Below are positions 1 to 8,904 of a DNA stretch of 55,958 bases, one piece after another; positions within the stretch are counted from its first letter, which is position 1, and each line of letters starts with the position of its first letter. Position numbers and translations under genes: made by a program. The stretch comes from Desulfopila aestuarii DSM 18488 (lineage in GTDB: Bacteria; Desulfobacterota; Desulfobulbia; Desulfobulbales; Desulfocapsaceae): positions 1 through 55,958 of the forward strand of contig CAMBBS010000029.1 of NCBI GenBank assembly GCA_945863875.1, read 5' to 3'. The notes under the pieces were generated by a model. The model did no database searches. It was not told the DNA's origin and was given only the letters and a program-made list of their open reading frames with translations.

Positions 1-11
1 AGACGACACCG

Positions 12-412
12 GTGCGATTGGTGTCGGACAATATTGTAGAGATGCGACTCGCCGAGCGAGGTGTTTTTCTTGGCAAGACACTGTGGGTCAGGGAGATCCG
101 CAAGCTGACTGAAAGCGGTCACCAGACAGCCATAATCAGCACCGATTACCAAAGTGGCTGTAGCCCGGAGCCGCAGCAATGTTTGCCAGATGGTCACGGG
201 GAAACTTCTTCAGATATATGTGTAAACACTATAATCATGACGGCCTTGCCGACTATTCTACTGAGGAGATATTTGAGACGACCAAGTTGGTCAACCCGGA
301 GTATCGGGCGATTGATGACAAGGTGCGCAGTCATGTCGCTAAGCTCAATCGCTTGCAGCGAAAGTTTGGAGAAATTATGCTGATTGCCTGGGCACAAAGA
401 GCAAATATCTGA
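12..412 (+). pseudogene. Transposase-like protein, frameshifted remnant
   Basis: Two overlapping frames carry pieces of one protein: the first runs from about base 12, and the second (179-412) reads MFARWSRGNFFRYMCKHYNH, then a stretch with VNPEYR and a VRSHVAKLNRLQRKFGE helix. I recognise this pattern from a large, poorly characterised transposase-like family in which an FARWSQENFF-type motif precedes a charged helical segment. The change of frame near 180 means no intact product is made. The 5' end lies outside the window. The family assignment is from memory of the motif and no catalytic triad is visible, so the call is tentative; that it is broken is clear. Confidence 0.45.
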
Positions 413-440
413 TTGATATGATCAAAATGATCGCCTACAG

Positions 441-596
441 GGGCTTCTCCTGCATCCTTCTGTTGGCGACATGGTCAATGAAACTGTGGAAATCCAGGGT
501 CAAAATATATGCTTTGCAACTGTTGACCTCGGGGCTGAGGCAAAGGAGATAAGAATCCAACTCCTTGAAGTTTTGAATGCTTTTCATGGCAAATAA
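441..596 (+). pseudogene. Coding-like fragment, unidentified
   Basis: An open stretch of about 50 codons ending in TAA at 594-596 has the composition of a real protein tail, containing GDMVNETVEIQGQNICFATV and then a hydrophobic-charged helix (KEIRIQLLEVLNAFHGK). It has no start codon of its own in a convincing position and is closed upstream by a stop at 414-416. It may be the C-terminus of the broken gene just before it or of a different lost gene. I do not recognise the family. Confidence 0.25.
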
Positions 597-801
597 ACAG
601 GCATAAATGGTTTTTTTGATGTGGACAAGACAATATATCTTCATCTTGCAAAACGATAATGGCTGCAAACATAACGACTCAAGCTGTCAACATAAGGAAG
701 CAAACATCAAACAGCATGAAGAAGACACCGTAAAAAGGTCTTTTTGATTTTGGTCTTGATTTTAGACACCAATCAGAAATATTGTTAAAAGTTATTAACA
801 A
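597..801. other. AT-rich gap, no gene seen
   Basis: No open frame with protein-like composition is seen. The tail of the gap is AT-rich and precedes the GTG start of the AbiEi remnant at 802, so it may hold that gene's original promoter, but no clear -35/-10 pair can be pointed to. Confidence 0.3.
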
Positions 802-1423
802 GTGGAGTCGTTTCGTTTGGAGTGTGAGGTGAAAGAGAAACCGGAAGACATTTTCCGCTCGTGTGGTGGTCGGCTACGAATGAGCGAAGCCACCCGGCGC
901 GGAATCACGCGCTATATGCTTTATACACTCAGGGACAGAGGGGTGATTGAGCAGATCAGTAGAGGAATATACCGTCTGGTGGAGTTCCCACCCATCGGTG
1001 GCCCTGATGTGGTGACGGTCGGCCTGCGATTTCCGAACGCCGTTATCTGTCTTGTCTCAGCACTGGCTTTCCACGAGATCACAACCCAGATCCCGCGTAG
1101 TGTTTCGGTGGCGGTTCCCAGGGAGTCACGGATGCCATGTCTTGAATATCCACCTCTGATTGTTCACCGATTCTCCGATCGGGCGTATCGTGCTGGAATA
1201 GAGGAACATCAAATCGACGGCGTGCCCGTTAAAATCTACAATCCCGAAAAAACAATCGTCGACTGTTTCAAGTGTCGCAACAAAATCGGGCATGGACGTA
1301 GTGCTGGAGGCGCTGAAATTCTATAAAGTTCGTAAGAATTTCAACCACGACAGGCTACTCAAATACGCAAGGATCTGCCGGGTCGAAAAGGTGATGCGCC
1401 CCTACCTGGAAGCGAGTGTATGA
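802..1423 (+). pseudogene. AbiEi-type antitoxin (type IV TA), frameshifted
   Basis: The first frame (GTG at 802 to about 1290) gives an N-terminal winged-helix region with SRGIYRLVEFPPIGGPDVVT, then the conserved core VICLVSALAFHEITTQIP and the segment IDGVPVKIYNPEKTIVDCF of AbiEi-like antitoxin/transcriptional regulators. The reading frame then slips after NKIG near 1288; the next frame continues correctly with MDVVLEALKFYKVRKNF and ends in MRPYLEASV at 1423, the usual family C-terminus. Together they make a full-length antitoxin of about 205 residues broken by one frameshift. The following ATG at 1420 overlaps its stop, as expected for the toxin gene. Family membership is secure; function is presumably lost. 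Confidence 0.75.
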
Positions 1424-1497
1424 AAACCACAAGGAATGCACTGACATCTGTTCGGCAACGGCTCCTCAATCGTGCCAAGAATGATGAAGGGTCATGA
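1420..1497 (+). pseudogene. AbiEii toxin, first 25 codons only
   Basis: A 25-codon frame starts with ATG overlapping the antitoxin stop (GTATGA) and reads MKTTRNALTSVRQRLLNRAK, which matches the N-terminus seen in many AbiEii-like nucleotidyltransferase toxins (ASVRQRLLNxAK). It then stops in NDEGS at 1497, and none of the nucleotidyltransferase core (GGT...DxD) follows. This is the stub of the toxin partner of the broken antitoxin at 802-1423, so this whole TA copy is dead. Confidence 0.6.
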
Positions 1498-1595
1498 AGG
1501 ATAATCTCAGGTGTCCGGCGTTTCAAGAGGAGTTTGCCCAGTTAGTACCTGGCTGGTGGGAGTTGAAGTAATCGGTTGAGACTGGAGGACATTTC

Positions 1596-1706
1596 ATGAA
1601 CTCACCAAGTACCAGGGAGAAAAAGAATTTCAAAGCCTTGGACGAGATGATTGAGGATATCATTGTCGATACCTATGGTTATCACGAGCTCGCGGATCAA
1701 TTTTGA
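1596..1706 (+). pseudogene. N-terminal fragment of a small calcium-binding-like protein
   Basis: ATG at 1596 with GGAGG about 10 bases upstream opens a 36-codon frame containing the stretch ALDEMIEDIIVDTYGYHE. This resembles the start of short cytoplasmic proteins annotated as calcium-binding (MIEDIIVDAYG motif). It stops at 1706 right where another gene's sequence begins in a different frame, which suggests a deletion joined the two. Only the N-terminus remains. Confidence 0.35.
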
Positions 1707-3051
1707 GGGCAGTACCGTGACACCCAAAACGAGAAATCAGAACGACCTGTTCGAGCAGGCCATCGAAGCTGTATTGTCTCCCGGAAACTTCATCTCCTAT
1801 GCAGCGGCCTCATCGTTCGTGAACGATGTCCGGGATGTTGCCGTTGACATTGAAAAGATCATAAAAAGAAGGCCTGAACGAGCAGCCCTTCTGCTTGAGA
1901 CCTTCATCGGCGCTTGCCACGAAAAAGCTGAGGAGATCGACGACTCCACCGGCAATTTTGGCATGCTGGTTGAGGACTTGTTCCTTGATTGGATAAAAGC
2001 CCGCCAAGCCGCAACCCACGATCCGGATGAGACCGCAAAGCTTCTGCTTTCCTGGATGGAGGACGATCCCTATGGGTTTTGTCATAACCTTGATCGCCAG
2101 GTTGTCAAAGTGCTCGACAGGAAGGGCTTAGAAGCTTTCGTCGGCCAAATCCGTGTCAAATTCGAATCGGCTCCGAGCCGGGATGAAACACTCTTTCCAG
2201 AATACGCACGTCGCAAGTGGGGCGGTGTGCTGAAGACTATGCTCGCCGGTCAGCGCGATGTCGAAGCCTACATAGCCCTTTGCGAGCGGACTGAGCTCAA
2301 TGTCCAGGACTGCCTGGCAATCGCCAAAATATACCAAAGTCGGAGGCGACTTGAAGATGCACTCACTTGGGTTGAGCGAGGCTTGGCGGTTGCATCCTCA
2401 GACAAACGACGATCATTTGGAGACCACGAACTCCATCAGATGCAGCGAGCCCTGCTGGTCAAAATGGACCGGCCAGGAGATGCGCTCCAATCAGCCTGGG
2501 CCGAATTTGAGGAATATCCCTCCACATTCACATACAAGGAGTTGATTTGCTACGTACCGGCCAAAGAGAAAAAAGCTTGGCACCAAAAAGCCATGCAGGC
2601 ATCGGAGAAAGGGAGTCTGACATCTCAGATCGAACTCTGGTTTAAGAATAAAGAGATCGATCGGCTCGTGTCGTGCTTGCGCAAGGCAACGGGGCAGGAG
2701 TTGGAGGATCTCAGCCATTACACGGCCGAACCGTTGGCAAGAAAGCTGGAGCGTACCCATCCTGATATTTCTGCCAGAGTATATTGCGCGCTGTGCATGC
2801 GCATCATCAATGCGGGCAAGAGCAAGTATTACGACGCGGCTCTCGACAATATCGAGCGTGCAAAGAAATGCTACGATAAAGCCGGGCTCAATGCCGACTG
2901 GCAGTCGGTGGTTGCCGATGTGCGCCAAAGGCATTTTCGCAAGAAGGGATTCATGGCTGGATTCGAGGATATCGTTTCCACCGCACCCAAGCATGTTGAA
3001 CCGCCATTTCTGGAACAGGCAAAAGCTCGTTGGCTGAAAAAAAGAAAGTGA
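1701..3051 (+). pseudogene. TPR-like/SWIM-associated protein, N-terminus lost
   Basis: A long open frame of about 450 codons ends at 3051. From residue TPKTRNQNDLF onward it is protein-like throughout: a helical repeat protein with VDDVRD/EKIIKRRPERAALLLETFIG-type segments, then TPR-like pairs (KIYQSRRRLEDALTWVERGL) and a basic C-terminus. It resembles the C-terminal part of DUF6880/SWIM zinc-finger family proteins, whose N-terminal zinc-finger part (CxCx..CxHC) is absent here. The only start codons are a TTG at 1651 in a region that belongs to another gene fragment, or internal codons, so the N-terminus was probably removed by the deletion at about 1700. It could still be translated as a truncated product. 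Confidence 0.5.
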
Positions 3052-3080
3052 TACCAGATTGAGGGGACAGCAATCGAACT

Positions 3081-3622
3081 ATGGCAAAATGTATCGTCTG
3101 TAATTCCCGGAAGGGGAAACGAAAATGTAAAGCGACCGGGACTGTCATCTGCAGCCTGTGCTGCGGCGAATTCCGCACGGAGGCAAAATGTGCTGGCTGC
3201 TCTTTTTTCACATCGGCCTCCATCTCCAGAAATTATCGGAGTGTCCCCTATTACAGTACCCAGGAAATGGCGGACAATCACGGGTTGGAGAGTATCGCCG
3301 ATGTAATTGAGTTATATCGCGCTGCCGGATATGGGCGAACGACCACCAGCATGTGGATGACAGGACAGCGGCCCGGTTGGCTGAGTTGATGATAGACAGG
3401 TATCACTTCAACGATGAAAAGCCGAGGGCGGACACATCGGTGCTGGAGGAGGGATTTCGCTTCCTTTCACAAAACATCGGTGAAAAGCTTGCTTATATTC
3501 AATCTGAACAACTGGTTAAAGTCCTGGCTGCCGTCTACCGTTCCATTCAGCGCAGGACAATTGGTGGAACCAGCTATCTTCAATTTGTCAGCCAATTCAC
3601 CGGCATTGGTCCGGCAATGTGA
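3081..3622 (+). pseudogene. Cysteine-rich zinc-binding-like protein, frameshifted
   Basis: The first frame starts MAKCIVCNSRKGKRKCKATG and has nine cysteines in its first 40 residues (CIVC, CSLCC, KCAGC), a probable zinc-binding N-terminus. Around 3350 the frame changes: the second frame (3353-3622) continues DDRTAARLAELMIDRYHFND and runs to a TGA at 3622. The two overlap by about 35 bases, consistent with one indel in a gene of about 175 codons. The start at 3081 lies 30 bases after the preceding gene, so the two may have formed an operon. I do not recognise a named family. Confidence 0.5.
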
Positions 3623-3699
3623 GTCTTGCGAAGTATGGCAAAAACTTTGCGACATAAATGGACGTTTACCAGCCGTTTCAGATGGCAGGCATTTGGCTG

Positions 3700-4646
3700 G
3701 CGGGGATCCGGGACGGCAGTTCAGCGAGTGAAGGAAGCTGTTCCTGAAATCAAGGCTGCTGCCCGCAAGGACTCCCTGCTCTGGCGCAAGTAGACAGCTC
3801 TTCAGGGGCCATCGGCACGGTGGTGAACAACGCTGTCGAGGTCTTGCTTCCCAGTGGGCCGATGACCTGATGACGCCGGTGCGGATAATCTGGTTGGAAG
3901 AAAAAAAGGTGGCGGGGGCTATTTCAAGGGCACTTCAGCATGCCTCAGTGCTTTGCTGGCAGCGGGGCGATACCAGGAAATTCTGGAACTGCTGGCTCTT
4001 GCACCATATAAATTCTGGTATGATCGACAATGGGGACTGAAAGCCTTGATGGCCATGGAGAAGAAGGCCGAGGCCTTGCGTTATGCCGAAGACTCCCGTG
4101 GTCCGAATGAACCGGGTTATAGTATTAGTGAAGCTTGTGAAGAAATCCTGCTTTCGAGCGGTATGGTGGAAGAAGCCTATGCCAGATACGCAATCGAAGC
4201 CAATCAAAAGTCGACCTATCTGGCTACCTTCCGGGCAATCGTCAAAAAATACCCAAACAAAGGGCCGGGAGATATCCTCGCCGATCTGGCGGCAAGTTCG
4301 CCAGGAAATGAGGTAAAATGGTTTGCCGCGGTAAAATCGGCAGGTTGTTTTGCGTGAGGCAGTCGATCTTGCCAATCGAAGTCCGCGCGACCCAAGGACA
4401 CTGACCCGTGCGGCACGTGATATGAAAGACAAGGAACCGTATTTTGCCCTTGGGGCAGGAATCGCGGCTCTCCGCTGGCTCATTGCTGATTATGGGTACG
4501 ACATTACCGGACTGGATGTTCTGGACCCGTGCAGGTTTGCTCTGGAAGCGGCAACAAATATCGGCTGCCTGCAGGGTACGAAGGATCGCATCCGGGAAAT
4601 GGTCGCCGCCGACAAATCAATCGACCATTTTGCAAGACCAGAATAA
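3700..4646 (+). pseudogene. Helical repeat protein, multiply frameshifted
   Basis: Pieces of one protein lie in successive frames. Around 3725-3790 is QRVKEAVPEIKAAARKDSLL followed by a stop; around 3815-3900 are pieces reading GTVVNNAVEVLL and WADDLMTPVR; 3950-4357 carries LLAAGRYQEILELLALAPYKFW and further TPR-like helices; after a slip near 4350 the end (4353-4646) reads EAVDLANRSPRDPRTLTRAARDM and ends at TAA. Putting the pieces in order gives a typical uncharacterised alpha-helical repeat protein common in proteobacteria. At least three frame changes or stops are needed, so this is a clear pseudogene. The upstream limit is uncertain. Confidence 0.6.
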
Positions 4647-4729
4647 TGGTCGGTATGGTCCTTGACCTTTTGAGATGACAATGGTACACATGAAGTAACA
4701 AAAACAGTAACTTTGTGTGGACTATAGCG

Positions 4730-5278
4730 ATGCAGCCGATTAAAGAATTAACTCGAATTCTTGAGAGACTGGCTGGTGAAGAGCACTATCTCTTTTCCCT
4801 CGAGGATATGCGAAGCGCCCTGCCGGAGGCAAGTCCGGGTGCCTTCAAGGCCCTGCTGAGTCGGGCGGAGAAGTCTGGACTTTTGCGACGGGTCTGTCGG
4901 GGAATCTATCTCTATCCTCGGGTGGCCTATCCGACAGGGTTGGTTCTGTTTCATACGGCAGCGAAACTGCGGGCGGACGGCTTCAATTACCTGAGTCTTG
5001 AAACGGTGTTGAGTGATGCCGGGGTTATTTCTCAGATTCCCTTGAACTGGATTACGCTGATGTCTTCGGGGCGTAGTCATATCGTGAGTTGCGCCGAATT
5101 CGGTCACATCGAATATATCCACACCAAGCGTCGGCCAATGGATGTTGCCGACCAATTGAGTTATGATCAGGACTGTCATCTCTGGCGGGCTTCGGTAAAA
5201 CTTGCCTTGCAGGATATGAGGTTGACCCGACGGAGCACGGACCTGATCGATTGGGAGGCAGCCAGTGAATATCTTTGA
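4730..5278 (+). CDS. AbiEi antitoxin, type IV toxin-antitoxin system
   Basis: A 182-residue protein with an N-terminal winged-helix (about 1-75), including LLSRAEKSGLLRRVCRGIYL and YPRVAYPTG, followed by the AbiEi C-terminal region. Proteins of this family repress their own promoter and counteract the nucleotidyltransferase toxin encoded next. ATG at 4730 is preferred; a GTG at 4715 would add five residues (MWTIA), and neither has a strong ribosome-binding site. Its end overlaps the toxin start by 14 bases, so the two are translationally coupled. Unlike the copy at 802-1423 this one is intact. Confidence 0.8.
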   Translation: MQPIKELTRILERLAGEEHYLFSLEDMRSALPEASPGAFKALLSRAEKSGLLRRVCRGIYLYPRVAYPTGLVLFHTAAKLRADGFNYLSLETVLSDAGVISQIPLNWITLMSSGRSHIVSCAEFGHIEYIHTKRRPMDVADQLSYDQDCHLWRASVKLALQDMRLTRRSTDLIDWEAASEYL

Positions 5279-6140
5279 ACAACTTGTCGATCAGGCGATG
5301 CGCAGCCAGCCGCAACTTGCACAGCTTCGAGTAGTAGTGGAGAAAGAGCTTCTTCATCATGACATACTGCGTGAAATGAGTCGGGCAGGTTTTTTAAAAG
5401 AGTTGACCTTTATCGGCGGCACCTGTCTGCGCGCCTGTTATGGTTCGCAGCGTTTGAGTGAGGATCTGGATTTTACCGGTGGAGCCGGTTTTACCCGTGA
5501 AGGGTTGGCGGATCTCGGCAGAGTTCTGGTTGAACGTCTTGAAATTAAATATGGTTTACCGGTCGAAGTGAGTGAACCGCAACGTGAAACGGGAAATGTC
5601 GATACCTGGAAGCTGCGGATTATTACGCGACCGGCACGAAAACACTTGCCGGTTCAACGGATCAATATCGATATCTGCGCACTGCCCAGCCACGATCGGC
5701 GACCGATGATGCTACGTAACCATTACGGTGTTGAGATGGGCACCTCGGGTCTTATTCTGCAGGCGCAAAGCCGTGAAGAGATCCTGGCCGATAAGATAGT
5801 TGCCCTGGCTTTGCGGCCGAATCGGCTGAAGAGCCGGGATCTGTGGGATATCGTCTGGTTGAACAGGCAGGGCATTACTTTGCCGGTTCAGCTGGTGCTT
5901 GAGAAGGCGATGGATCGCCGACAGGAGCTCACCCGTTTTCTGGAACAGTTGCAGCAGCGCACAATGCTGTTGCGGTCGGATTCTGCGGTTCGCAAGGATT
6001 TTTTAGCGGAAATGCGCCGCTTCCTCCCTCCGGCAGTGTTTGGAGAGAATCTTGAAACGGACGAATTCTGGTCATATCTTGTCGGTCTTATCACTGATGA
6101 AGGCGAGAAAATACAAAGGGAGGCACTTTGGAAACCATAA
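5265..6140 (+). CDS. AbiEii-type nucleotidyltransferase toxin
   Basis: A 291-residue protein with the polymerase-beta-type nucleotidyltransferase signature near residues 51-70: GGT (51-53), then a conserved RLSEDLDF with metal-binding Asp67 and Asp69. Later segments QSREEILADKIVALALR and KSRDLWDIVWL are the conserved C-terminal helices of the DUF1814/AbiEii family. Family toxins transfer nucleotides to tRNA or other acceptors to stop growth during phage infection. It starts inside the antitoxin gene (14-base overlap), forming a complete two-gene type IV system. Length is normal and no residue of the core motif is missing, so it is probably active. Confidence 0.85.
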   Translation: MNIFEQLVDQAMRSQPQLAQLRVVVEKELLHHDILREMSRAGFLKELTFIGGTCLRACYGSQRLSEDLDFTGGAGFTREGLADLGRVLVERLEIKYGLPVEVSEPQRETGNVDTWKLRIITRPARKHLPVQRINIDICALPSHDRRPMMLRNHYGVEMGTSGLILQAQSREEILADKIVALALRPNRLKSRDLWDIVWLNRQGITLPVQLVLEKAMDRRQELTRFLEQLQQRTMLLRSDSAVRKDFLAEMRRFLPPAVFGENLETDEFWSYLVGLITDEGEKIQREALWKP

Positions 6141-6246
6141 AAGCAACTTCAGAGTTCAGGGAAGATAAAATGTGGCGGTATTTTTCACGATATATTGAAA
6201 TTGTAAATATACATTTAATACAGATCTCGTAAATGGAGGTAGAAAA

Positions 6247-6576
6247 TCAATCATTTTTTTGGACATTTTTTATCGGCTCTTCTCCGACCTCAACTACAAG
6301 CCATTTGCCGGTTGGGGTACGCGCCCCGAGATTTGTCAGCTTACGACAAAGTTGCTCTTGGGCAACTCGACGGCTGGTTTGTTGCAGAGGTTCAAGCCTA
6401 ACCGTGACATCTGTCTTGGTTGACTTGATCCAGCCTTGGCAGCTTGTGATTGCATAAAATAGATCCACCGGCCCATTTCTTCCCTGACGCCACTCTATGT
6501 GCGCGAAGATCCCCCTTAATCTACTACCTATTTTTCTTTTCGTCCTTGAAAAGCACGGTCTGTTGCATGTGATCAC
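6247..6576 (-). pseudogene. C-terminal fragment of a transposase-like protein
   Basis: A 109-codon frame on the minus strand contains ITCNRPCFSRTKRKIGSRLRG, then RQGRNGPVDLFYAI, and ends with LCRKLTNLGARTPTGKWLVV and a short tail. This matches my memory of the C-terminal region of a widespread transposase-like family; the N-terminal two-thirds are missing. It may start at the ATG at 6574-6576, but that lies inside what should be a longer protein. It sits in an AT-rich gap between two toxin-antitoxin systems. Confidence 0.35.
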
Positions 6577-7236
6577 CTTTTCTTCTGGATTGGTACTGGT
6601 AAATTTTCCCCAGAAAAGATGTATTTTACATATAAATTTGACGAATTAATCAATTTTATATGTATTAGTATTGTATTAGATATATCGACGTCTAATTCTT
6701 ATTTTTGTTAAATAAGCGAGACAGACGTCCAATTTTACCGCGAATTGTCGGAATTAAAGGACTGCAAGGCTGCCTTGCATTCTCGAGGTCTGACGTATAA
6801 GTTTAATGTCGTGTTCTATAATGGTCATGACGACAATATACCACCTTAAGGCTATATGTAACGGTTATATTTTAACATCCTTTAACGCCTGTTGCGATTG
6901 GGCAAACTCCGATTGGATTCGGGCTGGCCGGTTGGCAGTGGCGGCAAAGGCAGGCGACAAGCAGGCAGCGGGAGAGCTGGCCAGGCTTTGAGGCAGCGCC
7001 AATGATACAAGAAGTCGAGGGTGGCTGATAGTATACTTTCTCTCTTGAAAACGTGATCAGGGTGGTCTGAGGAAGTTGATCTGAAGTACGATGCGGTTAA
7101 AAAATTCTTTACAGAAGACATGACCAGAATCCTTAGCTGTTAATTCGCCGGATCCTTACCCCAATATTTCACATGGTTGCTAATCCGAAGTGAGATCCAG
7201 GAAGTCTTTGACTTATGTCATCTTGAAACGTAGTAT
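6577..7236. other. AT-rich gene-free stretch
   Basis: About 660 bases with clearly lower G+C than the surrounding coding DNA and many in-frame stops. A short frame ending at 6991 has a protein-like tail (WIRAGRLAVAAKAGDKQAAG) but cannot be assigned. I see no intact gene, RNA gene or clear promoter. The composition fits acquired, degrading DNA. Confidence 0.4.
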
Positions 7237-7356
7237 GTGCATGACAACAATATGCTTTTTGAAAATGGTTCTCATAAAATTATTGACAAGATGGTTGGTG
7301 ACGCATTAGTGTTTGTACCTCCTAATAATTCACATGAGACGTTATATAAGATATGA
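7237..7356 (+). pseudogene. Class III nucleotidyl cyclase domain fragment
   Basis: A short open stretch (GTG 7237 to TGA 7354-7356) reads FENGSHKIIDKMVGDALVFV, which looks like the second metal-binding strand-turn of class III adenylyl/guanylyl cyclases (consensus KxxGDaxmaxF, with the Asp of GDA). Everything upstream of the motif is missing (an in-frame TAG is at 7231). Its stop overlaps the start codon of the next gene as ATGA, so translation of this stub could feed into the Panacea antitoxin gene. The assignment rests on one short motif. Confidence 0.35.
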
Positions 7357-7964
7357 AACCACTTGAGCTTGCAGAATTCATCCTGAGTACATACCAAAAA
7401 AAATGCATCACGCCCATGAAATTACAAAAATTGGCGTACTATGCAAAGGTATGGACTTTGGTCGCAGGAAAAGACTGGATTGACGTCCAGTTTGATAAAT
7501 GGCCATATGGACCTGTAAATTCTCAAATTTATCATAATTATAAGAAATTTGGATCTTGCTTAATTGCGCCAGGAAAAACGCAGACGTTACTTGGTGAGAA
7601 CAAAGTTGCACTGTTAAAGTCTATTCTTGACCACTATGTCGACTATTCAGCATTCACGTTAAGTGCTATGACACATAGTGAAGCTCCATGGCAAAATACA
7701 CCAGACAACACTGTCATATCAGACGACAAAATACTCGATTATTACTGCAAGCAGCCTTTTGCAAAGAATTTTAGCAACAATTCTGGCGAACTTTTCCACG
7801 TTTTACATTCCAATGCATGGCACTCGTTTGTGATGGATATGGACAAGAAGGATGCTGAAAAATACGCAACATACCCATCTGTTGAAGAATTCACTCACCA
7901 AGGGGTCAAGGCAAGTGACGAATTCAAGAAATTGTTGCAGAACATCGACAATTTGTTTAGTTGA
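7353..7964 (+). CDS. Panacea-domain (DUF4065/SocA-like) antitoxin
   Basis: A 203-residue protein beginning MKPLELAEFILSTYQKK and continuing ITPMKLQKLAYYAKVWTL, the hallmark N-terminus of Panacea (DUF4065, also SocA/GepA-like) proteins; the conserved KWPYGPV follows near residue 50. Panacea domains are known as promiscuous antitoxin domains that neutralise many unrelated toxins encoded beside them. The gene immediately precedes a Fic-domain gene and overlaps it by four bases (TTGA), the expected two-gene architecture. Codon use is AT-rich compared with the genes to the right, consistent with horizontal transfer. The antitoxin role is inferred from family and context. Confidence 0.8.
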   Translation: MKPLELAEFILSTYQKKCITPMKLQKLAYYAKVWTLVAGKDWIDVQFDKWPYGPVNSQIYHNYKKFGSCLIAPGKTQTLLGENKVALLKSILDHYVDYSAFTLSAMTHSEAPWQNTPDNTVISDDKILDYYCKQPFAKNFSNNSGELFHVLHSNAWHSFVMDMDKKDAEKYATYPSVEEFTHQGVKASDEFKKLLQNIDNLFS

Positions 7965-8656
7965 ATCATCAAAACGATTCTCATGATACGGAACACTTTC
8001 GCACGCTTATGCGAGATTTTCCTGTTGATGATTCTCCCACCGTCGATCAGTCCCTCAAGATAGTATATTCCCGATTCAATAGACTCAATACCGACGAGTT
8101 CGTTCTAAAACTTATGAGTTTGGACGAAATAGGTTTCTCCAAATTATTCAGTCATCTACCATTATTATTGCACAGCTATCTTTTCGAAGGCATTTTTAGT
8201 AATGCTGGAAATTACCGTTCTCATGATGATCCAGGTAATGGTTATATAGTCTTTGGATTAAGGCAAAAATTCAGAGGAGTGTCTCCAGCTTCAATTGAAG
8301 ATGGAGTGACTCGAGCAATTTCAAATTTAACCAAGAATACAGCGGACGCTGTATCCAATGCCGTAAGATTTTACCAACAATTTGTGATGGTTCATCCATT
8401 TTACGATGCCAACGGAAGAATAGGGCGTTTTATTCTTGAAACTTATTTGAATTACCACGACGTTGGTGTCATGTGGGGAAAGCTTTGTTCGAATGGAAAA
8501 TGGATCAAAAAGATCAATGAATGCCACAAAAGGTTCGATCAGCCAAGCTATGACAAATATTTGGGATTTTTGGTAAAACATTGGGGGCAATTTACTTTTC
8601 AAGAAAGAATTACGCCTGATGAAACTATCGCAGAACCTCACGCATTGTCGATGTAG
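7961..8656 (+). CDS. Fic/DOC-family protein, probable toxin of the Panacea pair
   Basis: A 231-residue protein with the Fic catalytic motif HPFYDANGRIGR at residues 145-156. The family consensus is HPFx(D/E)GNGRxxR; His145, Asp149, Asn151 and both arginines are present, and the first Gly is Ala. Fic enzymes transfer AMP or other phosphate-containing groups onto protein hydroxyls. I see no inhibitory (S/T)xxxE(G/N) helix motif that would make it self-inhibited, which fits a need for a separate antitoxin. The start is taken as TTG at 7961, overlapping the upstream stop; an ATG about 16 codons in (MRDFPVDD) is an alternative. Enzyme family is sure; toxin role is inferred from context. Confidence 0.8.
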   Translation: MNHQNDSHDTEHFRTLMRDFPVDDSPTVDQSLKIVYSRFNRLNTDEFVLKLMSLDEIGFSKLFSHLPLLLHSYLFEGIFSNAGNYRSHDDPGNGYIVFGLRQKFRGVSPASIEDGVTRAISNLTKNTADAVSNAVRFYQQFVMVHPFYDANGRIGRFILETYLNYHDVGVMWGKLCSNGKWIKKINECHKRFDQPSYDKYLGFLVKHWGQFTFQERITPDETIAEPHALSM

Positions 8657-8677
8657 TCCAACATTCTTTAGTTGGAC
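8656..8677 (+). terminator. Hairpin after the fic gene
   Basis: A perfect 7-bp stem (GTCCAAC / GTTGGAC) with an 8-base loop lies immediately after the fic stop. It is not followed by a T-run, so it may be an RNA-stabilising hairpin rather than an intrinsic terminator. Confidence 0.3.
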
Positions 8678-8904
8678 AATCTCTGATAGACCAATGTTTA
8701 TTCCGGAAAGCTATGTATTAAAAGTATTGCCAGAAGCACTGCGCTTTATTAAAATATGTGGTCGTGTAAGGTCAACCTGGTTAGTACAAAGAATAAGAAC
8801 AATAATATTGTACAAATTAGCAGTCCACCCGGCCTGCGCCGGGGTTTATCAGAAGTTACTTGGAAGATGGCAAGAATTATTTCTGACGCCGTTTAATTGA
8901 CATT

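Noticed and set aside
6806-6991. Short plus-strand frame of 61 codons with a protein-like tail
   Set aside because: Only the last 30 codons look coding, with no family match, start or partner; it may be a tiny relic but is not supported as a gene.
7283-7311. Perfect TTGACA as a promoter for the Panacea-Fic pair
   Set aside because: The hexamer falls inside the cyclase-like coding stub and there is no acceptable -10 box at 16-18 bases.
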